From Candidatus Faecivivens stercorigallinarum (GTDB lineage: Bacteria > Bacillota > Clostridia > Oscillospirales > Ruminococcaceae): 18,846 bases of DNA. The stretch lies in contig DVLN01000188.1 in assembly GCA_018715465.1 (NCBI GenBank), positions 1-18,846 of the forward strand, given 5' to 3'. Made by a program: the position numbers and the translations under genes. The notes under the pieces were generated by a model. The model worked only from the letters and a program-made list of their open reading frames with translations. It was not told the origin of the DNA and did no database searches. Shown piece after piece: positions 1 to 7,325 of this stretch (the first letter of the stretch is position 1; the number at the start of each line of letters is the position of its first letter).

Positions 1-2
1 AG

Positions 3-16
3 CATATTGGACCTCC
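3..16 (-). promoter_or_regulatory. Ribosome-binding site and ATG of a gene leaving the left edge
   Basis: On the minus strand GGAGGT (16..11) lies five bases before an ATG (5..3), so a protein-coding gene probably starts here and continues off the window. Only about one and a half codons are visible, so nothing can be said about the product. A TATAAT-like box at 124..119 on the same strand could be its -10 element, but no -35 element is visible. Confidence 0.45.
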
Positions 17-92
17 GTTCGTGGTTTCTGGACAATTCCATTTTAACGGATTTGCGTCAAATATGCTCTACTTTTTTCGATTTTTTTTCGTA

Positions 93-129
93 GGCTCTAT
101 TTGCTCACCCCAACTTTTATTATAGAGCC
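93..129. repeat. 8-bp inverted repeat in the left intergenic region
   Basis: GGCTCTAT (93-100) and ATAGAGCC (122-129) are perfect inverted copies separated by 21 bases. No U-tract follows on either strand; the run of T on the plus strand comes before it. It is therefore not a standard terminator. A TATAAT-like sequence on the minus strand overlaps the right arm, so it could be an operator for the gene that leaves the window. That role is inference. Confidence 0.35.
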
Positions 130-130
130 A

Positions 131-180
131 ATAAAACAAAAGCCCTCACAGTATTGGCCGACACCAATACCCGTGAGAGC
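131..180 (-). terminator. Rho-independent terminator of the tRNA-Pro gene
   Basis: The minus strand forms a long hairpin between 180 and 142. Arms of about 16 bases, with one mismatch or bulge, enclose a short TGTCGG loop. TTTTGTTTTAT follows at 141..131. It starts eight bases after the encoded CCA of the tRNA. Confidence 0.9.
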
Positions 181-187
181 TTAACCC

Positions 188-264
188 TGGTCGGAGTGAC
201 GAGACTCGAACTCGTGGCCTCATGGACCCGAACCATGCACGCTACCAAACTGCGCTACACCCCG
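188..264 (-). tRNA. tRNA-Pro (anticodon CGG)
   Basis: The minus strand folds into a full cloverleaf of 77 bases. The acceptor stem CGGGGTG/CACTCCG contains one G-U pair. The D arm has GCGC paired with GCGT, the anticodon stem is CATGG/CCATG, and the T arm is ACGAG-TTCGAGT-CTCGT. The anticodon loop TTCGGGT places CGG at positions 34-36, which reads proline codon CCG, a codon used often in neighbouring genes. The discriminator base is A and the 3' CCA is encoded (190..188). It is a single-gene unit with its own promoter and terminator. Confidence 0.95.
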
Positions 265-309
265 ACGTCTCCGCTTGCCACTCAGGTGGCTTTCGCGTCA
301 ACGTTTGTT

Positions 310-338
310 ATTATAGCGCAGATGGTGGATTTTGTCAA
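310..338 (-). promoter_or_regulatory. Consensus sigma-A promoter of tRNA-Pro
   Basis: TTGACA (338..333) and TATAAT (315..310) match the consensus perfectly and are separated by exactly 17 bases. The tRNA 5' end lies 46 bases beyond the -10 box. The leader contains a small GCCAC-CTGA-GTGGC hairpin just ahead of the mature tRNA, in the part RNase P would remove. Confidence 0.9.
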
Positions 339-366
339 CCCTTTTCTGAAATTTTTTTTGAAAAGA

Positions 367-858
367 TTATTCGACTGTGTAATAGCCAAGAATAACAGCA
401 TCGGGAAGCCGTGTCGCCGAGCAGATAAACAGCCGCTGTTTGAGCCATCCAAGCCGGCTGTCGTAGATCTCAAACTGCGGGACGGTGCAGAAATAGTAGA
501 GCGACGGGTCGACAAAGCCGCCTGAGAGAACCGTCTGGACATGCTCTGCCGGGACAGTACGGAAGCCGTTGTTCTCGATGTAGAAGCCCGCACCGTCCCA
601 TTCTCCGCCTTCCAGCCGGACGCCATAACGGGCCGACAGTTCGCATCTGCCGTCGGGACGGATGACCTGGCTGTCGACACCGCCGGACAGCACGGTACCG
701 CGCAGCTCCGGGAAGCAGCCGCCCGGTGCGCCGGTGAGGGTGCCGGACAGAATCGGGATCAGCTGACGGCGGCCGGATATATTGTCCTGGCCGACCAGCA
801 CGGGAGGGGCGACCTCGACACGGATTTCAAACTGTTTTTGCAGATGGGGTTCAGACAT
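367..858 (-). CDS. DUF3237-family protein
   Basis: The product is 163 residues, close to the usual length of the DUF3237 family of small proteins. Family-like segments include the RRQLIPILSGTLTG stretch near the N-terminus, the central YGVRLEGG segment and the C-terminal SLYYFCTVPQFE region. No signal peptide or membrane segment is seen, so it is probably cytoplasmic. The function of the family is not established and I assign none. I chose the ATG at 858 because a GGAAAGG site lies nine bases upstream; the in-frame ATG four codons earlier directly abuts that site. It has its own promoter and no convincing terminator before the tRNA-Pro promoter, so read-through into the tRNA unit is possible. 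Confidence 0.8.
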   Translation of the reverse strand: MSEPHLQKQFEIRVEVAPPVLVGQDNISGRRQLIPILSGTLTGAPGGCFPELRGTVLSGGVDSQVIRPDGRCELSARYGVRLEGGEWDGAGFYIENNGFRTVPAEHVQTVLSGGFVDPSLYYFCTVPQFEIYDSRLGWLKQRLFICSATRLPDAVILGYYTVE

Positions 859-910
859 CACGATCATCCTTTCCAGAAAAATCCACAAAATGTTGCTGGT
901 TTTTGGTTTT

Positions 911-939
911 ATTATACATCTTTGCGAAAAAAAGTGCAA
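911..939 (-). promoter_or_regulatory. Promoter of the DUF3237 gene
   Basis: TTGCAC (939..934), 17 bases, then TATAAT (916..911) on the minus strand. Transcription would start near 904 and give a leader of about 45 bases. Confidence 0.75.
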
Positions 940-967
940 TTCCCGGTCGGGGTTTACATCCAGTTCA

Positions 968-996
968 TTGCATTTTTCAGAAGCGCGTTGTAAAAT
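968..996 (+). promoter_or_regulatory. Promoter of the ABC exporter gene
   Basis: TTGCAT (968-973), 17 bases, then TAAAAT (991-996). It sits back-to-back with the DUF3237 promoter; the two -35 boxes are 28 bases apart. The start would be near 1003, leaving a leader of roughly 27 bases before the ATG at 1030. Confidence 0.65.
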
Positions 997-1029
997 AATC
1001 TGGTATTCTAAGTGGAAGGGATGGAAAGG

Positions 1030-4000
1030 ATGCTCCAACTCAATCAAATTCGTAAAAACTATGTTACGGGGGATTTGCAGGTCAGGGCGCTGGATGGCGT
1101 CAGCCTTGCCTTCCGGGAAACAGAGTTTGTTTCAATCCTCGGCCCATCCGGTTCGGGAAAGACGACGCTGCTCAATATCATCGGCGGCCTGGACCAGTAT
1201 ACCAGCGGCGACCTGATCATCAACGGACGGTCGACTAAGGAATTCCGTGATCGTGACTGGGACAGCTACCGCAACCACCGCATCGGCTTTGTGTTCCAGA
1301 GCTATAACCTGATTCCGCACCAGTCGGTCCTCGCAAACGTCGAGCTGGCACTGACCCTGTCGGGGGTCGGCAAGTCCGAACGCCGCCGCCGTGCCATCGA
1401 AGCGCTGGAAAAGGTCGGGCTTGGCGACCAGATCCGCAAACGGCCTTCCCAGATGTCGGGGGGCCAGATGCAGCGTGTTGCGATTGCCCGTGCGCTGGTC
1501 AACAACCCTGATATCCTGCTGGCGGATGAGCCGACCGGCGCGCTGGATACCCAGACCAGCGTTCAGATCATGGAGATCCTGCGGGAGATCTCGCGGGAAA
1601 AGCTGGTCATCATGGTTACCCATAACCCCGACCTTGCCGAGCGGTACTCCACCCGTATCGTGCGGATGCAGGACGGGCAGATTCTCAGCGATACCGACCC
1701 GTTTGAGCCGGGTGAGGAGATCGCCCCGGCGGCTGTCTCCAATGAAAAGACCTCGATGTCGTTTGGGACCGCGCTGTCGCTGTCGCTCAACAACCTGATG
1801 ACCAAAAAAGGACGGACAATCCTGACGTCGTTTGCCGGTTCGATCGGCATCATCGGCATCGCGCTGATCCTGTCGCTGTCCAGCGGCGTGCAGGAGTATA
1901 TCAACGGGGTGCAGGAAGATACCCTCGCGTCCTATCCGATTCAGCTGGAGGCCCGTACCGTCGACCTGACGTCGATGTTTGCGTCGGCAGCCCAGATGCA
2001 GCAGTCAAAGGAACATGATCTTGACAAGATCTACTCCAGCAATATGATGGGGAATATGACCGAGCTGCTGCAGGCGGAGGTACAGACCAACAACCTGGCA
2101 GCTTTCAAAGAGTACCTGACCGAAAATGAAGAGACCATTCTGGAGTATGCCAACGAGATCTCCTATTCCTACGGCGTCACCCCGATGGTGTATACTACGC
2201 TGGAGGACGGCAGCGTCCAGCAGGTCAACCCCAGCCTGGTGGTCGGGGAGATGGGCATGTCCGAGCTGCTCAGCGTCAACCCGCTGATGTCGGCCTATTC
2301 CGACAGCTATAACGTCTTTTCCGAACTGCGGGAGGATGAGGGACTGCGGGACGCCTCTTATGAGCTGCTGTCCGGTGCATGGCCGGAGAGCTATGACGAT
2401 GCGGTGCTGATCATCAGCTCCAACAACGAGATCAGCGACTATACCCTGTATACGCTGGGCATCAAGCCGCTGGATGAGGTCGCGCAGATGATGGACCCTG
2501 AAAAGGCGGAGGATTTCCATACCGAGGATCTGACCTTCTCGTATGATGAATGGATTGGCAAGACCTTTACAGTCGTTCCGTCCTGCGAGCTGTATGAGGA
2601 CGAGGACGGGGACGGCGTCTGGACCGACCGGAGCGATGATGACGAATTTTTGCAGCAGGCGGTCGCGGATGGTGTGCAGCTCAAGATCACCGGTGTTGTC
2701 CGGCAGACCGAAGATTCCGGCAGCATCTCGGGTGGGGTCGGTTACACCCACGCGCTGACCGAATACCTGATCAATACCGCGAATGATTCGGCTGTTGTCG
2801 CCGCTCAGAAGGAAAACCCGGATACCGATATCCTGACCGGCAAACCGTTTGAGACGGCAGACCCGGAAGAGGATGCGGAGGAGTCCACTGAGGGGGCTGA
2901 GACCGCTCAGCCGGAAGAAGATTCCGCTGAATCTTCCGAAACCGTGAGCAGCGAACCGGCATCTGAACCGGCTGAAAGCCAGCCGCAGGCACCCACCTAC
3001 CAGCTGCCGCTGACCGATGAACAGAAGATCGCCCTTTCTCCGACGGCCGAGTCGATGGGAATGGACCCCGCGACGATGACCGACAGCGAATGGCAGCGGG
3101 TCATTGATGTGGTACAGCCGTCCCAGCCGTCGGCAGAGTCTGAGCCCGCCGCTTCGAGTGTGTTGACCGATGAGCAGAAGGTTGCACTCTCGCCGCTGGC
3201 TGAGTCGATGGGGATGGACCCCGCGACGATGACGGAAAGCGAATGGATGCAGGTCGCCGAGGCTGCACAGTCTCAGCAGCCGGAGGAAAACGAAACTCCC
3301 GAAGGGCTTATGGTGCTGGAAGAGATGGGTATTGACCCGTCGACCCTGTCGGAAGAGCAGCTGGCCTACCTGTCGTCGATGTCTGCCGATGAGGTCCGGG
3401 CGATGATGGAGAGCTACGCGTCTCCGACCACCAACACCTACGACGGCAACCTGACGGCGTTTGGCGCGGCTGATTTCGATTCGCCGACCGCGATTGAGCT
3501 GATTCCCAAGTCGTTCGCCGACAAGGAAGAGCTGACCGCACTGATTGACGCCTATAACGACAGCTGCCGTGCGGACGGCAGGGAAGAGGATATGATTGAG
3601 TATACCGATATGGTGGGCCTGCTGATGAGCAGCGTCACCACCATTATCAATGCGATTTCGTACATCCTGATTGCCTTTGTCGGTATCTCGCTGGTCGTTT
3701 CGTCGATTATGATTGGCATTATCACCTATATCTCGGTTCTTGAACGGACTAAAGAGATCGGCGTGTTGCGTGCGATCGGTGCTTCCAAGCATGACATCTC
3801 CAGCGTCTTCAATGCTGAAACACTGATCATCGGATTCACTTCCGGCGCACTGGGCATTATTGTGACGCTGCTGCTGCTGATTCCGATTAATATGGTGATT
3901 GATGCGCTGACCGGCATTTCGGGGCTTGCAATGCTGCCGCCGGTGGGTGCCGGGGTACTGGTCGCGATCAGTATGCTGCTGACCTTCATTTCCGGCCTGA

Positions 4001-4056
4001 TCCCGTCGCGGATGGCGGCACGGAAGGACCCGGTCGAGGCGCTGAGAAGCGAATAA
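1030..4056 (+). CDS. ABC transporter, fused ATPase and FtsX-type permease (MacB-like)
   Basis: The product is 1008 residues. Residues 1-225 form an ABC ATPase with Walker A GPSGSGKTT, a Q-loop at FQSYNLIPHQ, signature MSGGQMQRVA, Walker B ILLADEPTGALD and the switch histidine in MVTHNPD. One membrane helix follows (about 264-286), then a very large outside region (about 287-870), and three C-terminal helices (about 876-902, 932-957, 976-996). These have the FtsX hallmark ERTKEIGVLRAIGAS after the second helix. The order matches MacB-type exporters, where ATP hydrolysis drives motion of the outer domain. The outside part, near 590 residues, is far longer than the roughly 200 usual for MacB; it carries an acidic Pro/Ser/Glu linker (about 617-658) and a duplicated motif. 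The substrate is unknown. ATG 1030 fits usual family N-termini; GTG 1012 and ATG 1021 are alternatives. Confidence 0.92.
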   Translation: MLQLNQIRKNYVTGDLQVRALDGVSLAFRETEFVSILGPSGSGKTTLLNIIGGLDQYTSGDLIINGRSTKEFRDRDWDSYRNHRIGFVFQSYNLIPHQSVLANVELALTLSGVGKSERRRRAIEALEKVGLGDQIRKRPSQMSGGQMQRVAIARALVNNPDILLADEPTGALDTQTSVQIMEILREISREKLVIMVTHNPDLAERYSTRIVRMQDGQILSDTDPFEPGEEIAPAAVSNEKTSMSFGTALSLSLNNLMTKKGRTILTSFAGSIGIIGIALILSLSSGVQEYINGVQEDTLASYPIQLEARTVDLTSMFASAAQMQQSKEHDLDKIYSSNMMGNMTELLQAEVQTNNLAAFKEYLTENEETILEYANEISYSYGVTPMVYTTLEDGSVQQVNPSLVVGEMGMSELLSVNPLMSAYSDSYNVFSELREDEGLRDASYELLSGAWPESYDDAVLIISSNNEISDYTLYTLGIKPLDEVAQMMDPEKAEDFHTEDLTFSYDEWIGKTFTVVPSCELYEDEDGDGVWTDRSDDDEFLQQAVADGVQLKITGVVRQTEDSGSISGGVGYTHALTEYLINTANDSAVVAAQKENPDTDILTGKPFETADPEEDAEESTEGAETAQPEEDSAESSETVSSEPASEPAESQPQAPTYQLPLTDEQKIALSPTAESMGMDPATMTDSEWQRVIDVVQPSQPSAESEPAASSVLTDEQKVALSPLAESMGMDPATMTESEWMQVAEAAQSQQPEENETPEGLMVLEEMGIDPSTLSEEQLAYLSSMSADEVRAMMESYASPTTNTYDGNLTAFGAADFDSPTAIELIPKSFADKEELTALIDAYNDSCRADGREEDMIEYTDMVGLLMSSVTTIINAISYILIAFVGISLVVSSIMIGIITYISVLERTKEIGVLRAIGASKHDISSVFNAETLIIGFTSGALGIIVTLLLLIPINMVIDALTGISGLAMLPPVGAGVLVAISMLLTFISGLIPSRMAARKDPVEALRSE
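3011..3246 (+). repeat. Two 83-bp direct repeats inside the ABC exporter gene
   Basis: Units at 3011-3093 and 3164-3246 encode near-identical segments that begin LTDEQK, continue through ESMGMDPATMT and end SEW. They are offset by 153 bases (51 codons). A weaker third copy, EEMGIDPSTLSEEQL, follows at about 3319-3363. The units lie outside the membrane and follow the acidic linker, so they look like small helical modules added by duplication. Confidence 0.85.
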
Positions 4057-4075
4057 TCACTGCGATAAACCTATA

Positions 4076-4114
4076 AAAAGACTGCCTGGCTGGTTTCCGG
4101 CCGGGCAGTTTTTA
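4076..4114 (+). terminator. Terminator of the ABC exporter gene
   Basis: The arms ACTGCCTGGC (4081-4090) and GCCGGGCAGT (4100-4109) pair with one G-U, and T-tract 4109-4113 follows. It begins 24 bases after the stop codon. Confidence 0.9.
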
Positions 4115-4130
4115 AACGAAACCAGCATGT

Positions 4131-4167
4131 AAAAAGCCGCCCTTTCCGATACCCGGAAGGAGCGGCT
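4131..4167 (-). terminator. Terminator of the DUF815 ATPase gene
   Basis: On the minus strand the arms 4167..4154 and 4148..4135 pair with minor mismatches around a five-base loop, and a U-tract follows at 4135..4131. It faces the exporter terminator, so two convergent genes are each closed by their own hairpin. Confidence 0.85.
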
Positions 4168-4185
4168 GCTTTACATATATGGGGA

Positions 4186-5364
4186 TTACATCGTCTGCTT
4201 GGAGCAGAGGAAGTCGACAAACTGTTTGGCGGCGCGGGGGCTTCTGCCGCCCCGGCCGATGGCGAAGGCTTCCGCCTGTTTGTCCAGTTCTTCGACCGGC
4301 AGGGTGACGCCGTTTTGCAGCGCCAGATCGTGAACGATCTCCAGATAGACCTGCTTGCCCGGTTTCTGGAAGGTGATGGTCAGCCCGAACCGGTCGGACA
4401 GCGAGGTCAGCTCCTGGATGGTATCCGAGACATGCAGGTCGGTGCCCTGACGGTCGGAAAAGTCCTCCTTGACCAGATGGCGGCGGTTGCTGGTCGCGTA
4501 GACCGCGAGGTTGGCGGCACGCGCTGAAACACTGCCTTCCAGAATCGCTTTGAGGGCGGCAAAGTTGTCGTCGTCCCGGCTGAAGGAGAGGTCGTCGATG
4601 AAGAGGATGAACTTGAGCGGGTTTTTGCTCAGCTGGTCGACCAGGTGGGGGATTTCATGCAGCTGGTTTTTCTTGATCTCGATCAGCCGCAGTCCGCGGG
4701 AAGCGTAGGCGTTGGCGACCGCCTTGACAGTCGAGGATTTGCCGGTACCCGCGTCGCCGTACAGGAGGGTATTCGCGGCAGGACGCCCTTCGATCAGCGC
4801 GAGGGTGTTGTCAATAACCATCTGCCGTTCCCGCTGGTAGCCGCCCAGCTCTTCAAGGGTGATCGCGTCGGGATGGCGGACCGGGACGAGGGCGCCCGAC
4901 TGGATCATAAAGGTGGTGTATTTCGCAAAAACGCCGTAGCCGTAGGCATGAATCTGCTCCAACCGGGCAAAATAAATCTCTGTGAAGTCGCGGGTCTCGC
5001 TCTTCCAGCGGGGGAGTTCCAGTCCGGGCACCGCCGCAAGCTGCCGGCATTCGAGTGCCGCCAGCTGCTGCAAGGTTTGCAGGTCGGAGCGGACAGCCGC
5101 TTCCAGCAGCGGGTCGACCGGCAGGTCCTGTGCGCGTTTGAGCATATAGACATTTTCGTCTTCCAGTACCAGCGTCAGCAGGTAGTCGGTCAGCGAGACG
5201 CTGTGCGGGTAAAGGGCGGCGGCAAAGTCTCCCCAGGCGTCGACAGTCTCGCTTTCGGTGGACGCACCGAGCAGCGCGTCCAGCTTCTGAACGACCGGGT
5301 CGGCAAGCAGCTGGCGGAAGACCGACAGGCTGTGCAGCCGCAGACGGATTGCATTGTTGTTCAT
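4186..5364 (-). CDS. DUF815-family AAA+ ATPase
   Basis: The product is 392 residues. The N-terminal half is a helical, leucine-rich region without a recognised motif. It is followed by an AAA+ core with Walker A GDAGTGKSS (Lys209) and Walker B LFIDDLSF (Asp257-Asp258). The C-terminal half continues with a sensor-like YATSNRRHL segment and an arginine-rich GRGGRSPRAA near the end. This layout matches DUF815, predicted cytoplasmic AAA+ ATPases of unproven function; I infer no substrate. The start at 5364 is chosen because a GGAAAGG site directly abuts the alternative ATG at 5376, leaving no spacer. The spacing to 5364, twelve bases, is slightly long, so 5376 remains possible. It is transcribed alone. 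Confidence 0.85.
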   Translation of the reverse strand: MNNNAIRLRLHSLSVFRQLLADPVVQKLDALLGASTESETVDAWGDFAAALYPHSVSLTDYLLTLVLEDENVYMLKRAQDLPVDPLLEAAVRSDLQTLQQLAALECRQLAAVPGLELPRWKSETRDFTEIYFARLEQIHAYGYGVFAKYTTFMIQSGALVPVRHPDAITLEELGGYQRERQMVIDNTLALIEGRPAANTLLYGDAGTGKSSTVKAVANAYASRGLRLIEIKKNQLHEIPHLVDQLSKNPLKFILFIDDLSFSRDDDNFAALKAILEGSVSARAANLAVYATSNRRHLVKEDFSDRQGTDLHVSDTIQELTSLSDRFGLTITFQKPGKQVYLEIVHDLALQNGVTLPVEELDKQAEAFAIGRGGRSPRAAKQFVDFLCSKQTM

Positions 5365-5423
5365 ATTCAGTTCCATCCTTTCCTGATGAAAGCGTTTGAT
5401 AAAGCAAAAAAAGAACTAAGGTA

Positions 5424-5452
5424 AGCATACCACATATAAAGTTGTCGGTCAA
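5424..5452 (-). promoter_or_regulatory. Promoter of the DUF815 gene
   Basis: TTGACC (5452..5447), 17 bases, then TATGCT (5429..5424) on the minus strand. A second TTGACA lies 17 bases further upstream (5475..5470). The rest of the gap between the divergent genes (5377-5665) is AT-rich; apart from the two promoters and a leader hairpin I see nothing in it. Confidence 0.65.
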
Positions 5453-5561
5453 GTGCAGGATTCCATTTTTGTCAAAAGAGGCGGAATTTTATTTTCAGAT
5501 CATTGAAAATCCGGCAGAATTTGAACAGAATTAAAAATTTTTACGGGAAGGATTTCGCTAC

Positions 5562-5590
5562 TTGTTTTTTTCTTCCGGTACAGATATAAT
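5562..5590 (+). promoter_or_regulatory. Promoter of the lipoprotein operon
   Basis: TTGTTT (5562-5567), 17 bases, then TATAAT (5585-5590). The leader of about 70 bases contains a small hairpin, GGGTTT (5623-5628) with AAACCC (5641-5646), just ahead of the ribosome-binding site. Confidence 0.65.
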
Positions 5591-5665
5591 AGAATATAGA
5601 ACCTGTCTGTGGGAAATAGGATGGGTTTGGAATAAGAGGGAAACCCGTGCAGAAAGGTGGGCTTT

Positions 5666-6772
5666 ATGGGGAAAAAGAAAGGATTTTCCAGGTTGTTTTT
5701 GCTTTTCGCTGTGGTTGTCATGATGGGCGGCTGTGCAGGGAAATCAAGTACTGCTCATACTCCGCAGGATGAGTCGGGTGTCAGCAGTACGCTGGCGCAG
5801 GAAGTCCTGTCTGACCCGGTGGAAAGCACACAGGATGTGCGTGAACAAGACGCACCGTCGTCTGATTCGGAGCCGGAAACTGTTTCAGAATCAGAGTCGG
5901 TATCGAATCTGGTATCGGAGCCAGAAGTTGAATCTAAGTCGGAAATCGAGTCAAAACCGGCAGCAGAATCCAAGCCGGGAACCGAGTCAAAACCGGCAGC
6001 AGAATCCAAGCCGGAAACCGAGTCGGAACCGGCAGAAGAATCCAATCCGGGAGCCGAGTCAAAACCGGTAGAAGAATCCAAGCCGGAAACTGAATCGAAA
6101 CCGGCTGAGGTTTCAGAACCGGCAAAAAGCGGTTTTGTCCTCTGGTCGCCCGACAGCGGGTTTGTACCGGAAAATGGTCGGGTTGACGACAGTTATTTTT
6201 CCGATGCGCTGTTTGTCGGGGATTCGCGGATGCAGGGTTTTGTCCTGTACAGCGGGCTGAGCAATGTAAAGTCGTATACCAACGTCGGACTGGCGGTGGA
6301 TACGGCTTATTCTAAGAAGTTTGTTCAGCTGGACGGCAAAGAGCTGACTCTGGCGGAGGCGCTGCAACAGACTGCTCCGAATTTTGGAAAGATCTATCTG
6401 CTGTTTGGGATGAATGAACTGGGATGGGGGACCTGGTCGGTCTTTGTCTCCAAATACGGTGGGCTGATCGACCTGATCCAGCAGGCCAATCCCAATGCGG
6501 TGATCTATCTAGAATCGCTGATCCCGCTGACGGCGGAAAAATCCGCGAAGTCGGACTGGCTCAACAATGATCATGTCAATTCCTTTAATAAGATGATCTG
6601 GCAGCTTGCGGCAGATAAGGGGGTCTATTACCTGAATACTGCTGCCGGTCTGGCGGGTGAGGACGGCACATTGCCAAGTGACGCGTCGACCGATGGTGTC
6701 CATCTGAACAAGGAAGCCTGTGGAAAATGGCTGGAATATCTGAAAACCCATACTGCGGGGGCTGGTTCCTGA
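5666..6772 (+). CDS. Lipoprotein with SGNH/GDSL hydrolase domain
   Basis: The 368-residue product begins with a basic, hydrophobic signal ending in VVVMMGGC, so Cys23 is the likely lipid anchor outside the membrane. Residues of about 24-150 are an acidic Ser/Glu/Pro-rich stalk containing a hexapeptide repeat of the ESKPAA/ESKPET type. The C-terminal part (about 172-365) has SGNH blocks: nucleophile Ser187 in VGDSR, Asn250 in GMNELG and His346 in DGVHLN with Asp343. This supports an esterase or deacylase acting at the cell surface; the substrate cannot be read from sequence. An AGAAAGG site lies eight bases before the ATG at 5666; a GTG three codons earlier overlaps it and is less likely. It is nineteen bases upstream of the DUF4358 lipoprotein, forming a two-gene operon. 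Confidence 0.88.
   Translation: MGKKKGFSRLFLLFAVVVMMGGCAGKSSTAHTPQDESGVSSTLAQEVLSDPVESTQDVREQDAPSSDSEPETVSESESVSNLVSEPEVESKSEIESKPAAESKPGTESKPAAESKPETESEPAEESNPGAESKPVEESKPETESKPAEVSEPAKSGFVLWSPDSGFVPENGRVDDSYFSDALFVGDSRMQGFVLYSGLSNVKSYTNVGLAVDTAYSKKFVQLDGKELTLAEALQQTAPNFGKIYLLFGMNELGWGTWSVFVSKYGGLIDLIQQANPNAVIYLESLIPLTAEKSAKSDWLNNDHVNSFNKMIWQLAADKGVYYLNTAAGLAGEDGTLPSDASTDGVHLNKEACGKWLEYLKTHTAGAGS
5948..6109 (+). repeat. 36-bp tandem repeat encoding the lipoprotein stalk
   Basis: Copies begin at 5948, 5984, 6020, 6056 and 6092 (the last partial), with an exact 36-base period and several substitutions between copies. Each unit encodes two six-residue steps of the form ESKPxx. Being a multiple of three, copy number can change without breaking the frame. 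Confidence 0.9.
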
Positions 6773-6791
6773 CAGGAAATGAGGGGATTCC

Positions 6792-7238
6792 ATGAAAAAA
6801 GTGATGCTGACCGTGTTGGCGGCAGCGGTGCTGCTCTGCTCATGCGGGGAGCAGCCAAAAGATGTGGATATCGACGCTTTGGCGCAGCAGATCGTCGAGG
6901 GGGTATCGTTTGACGACGCCCTTGCTGAGATTGACGACAGCATGATCTCGATGCTGTACAATATTGAAGGATATACCGATGCTGTGCTGTATAAAGGCAG
7001 CGGTGCGACGGCGGAAGAGGTTGCAATCTTCCAGATGGGCAGCAGCGACGACGCGAAAACCGCGCTTGAACAGGCGCAGGCACATATCCAGTCGCAGATT
7101 GATTCCTACGAGAGTTACATCCCGGAAGAGGTGAGCAGGCTGGAAGACGCGGTCGTCCGGCAGGATGGCAGCTATGTCAGCGTGGTCGTCTCGGCGGATG
7201 CGGCGGCAGCCGAAAAGATGTTGGATGAAGCGTTTTAA
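6792..7238 (+). CDS. DUF4358-type small lipoprotein
   Basis: The product has 148 residues. The signal peptide has two lysines, a hydrophobic run and a lipobox LLCSC, giving Cys18 as anchor. The mature part is acidic and alanine-rich, with the DUF4358-like pattern of an LY-N-EGY segment, AEEVAIFQ, a helical EQAQAHIQSQIDSYESYIPEEV stretch split here by reading positions 86-107, and the SYVSVVVSAD strand near the end. The function of the family is not known. A GAGGGG site lies five bases before the ATG. From general knowledge, DUF4358 lipoproteins often occur beside SGNH hydrolases and MBOAT acyltransferases in Firmicutes; no MBOAT gene is in this window. The close coupling suggests both proteins act together at the envelope. 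Confidence 0.78.
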   Translation: MKKVMLTVLAAAVLLCSCGEQPKDVDIDALAQQIVEGVSFDDALAEIDDSMISMLYNIEGYTDAVLYKGSGATAEEVAIFQMGSSDDAKTALEQAQAHIQSQIDSYESYIPEEVSRLEDAVVRQDGSYVSVVVSADAAAAEKMLDEAF

Positions 7239-7251
7239 CAGCTGAAAGACA

Positions 7252-7320
7252 AAAAGGCGGATGCAATGGTTACCGGTTGGTTCAAAACCCAACCGGGTGC
7301 CTGCATTCGCTTTTTCTTTT
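7252..7320 (+). terminator. Long two-part terminator of the lipoprotein operon
   Basis: An outer stem GCGGATGCA (7257-7265) pairs with TGCATTCGC (7302-7310), and an inner stem CCGGTTGG (7273-7280) pairs with CCAACCGG (7289-7296). An internal loop separates them, and TTTTTCTTTT (7311-7320) follows. Confidence 0.88.
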
Positions 7321-7325
7321 AGGAC

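Noticed and set aside
2005..3792. 595-codon open frame on the minus strand opposite the ABC exporter
   Set aside because: It is Arg/His/Gly-rich shadow sequence over a region that encodes the exporter ectodomain.
5948..6109. CRISPR-like periodic repeat
   Set aside because: The period is uniform with no unique spacers and lies in frame inside a lipoprotein stalk, so it is a coding minisatellite.
7252..7320. Possible riboswitch or attenuator before the HAD gene
   Set aside because: It is a nested hairpin ending in a T-tract just after the DUF4358 stop, with a separate promoter for the HAD gene downstream; a terminator explains it fully.
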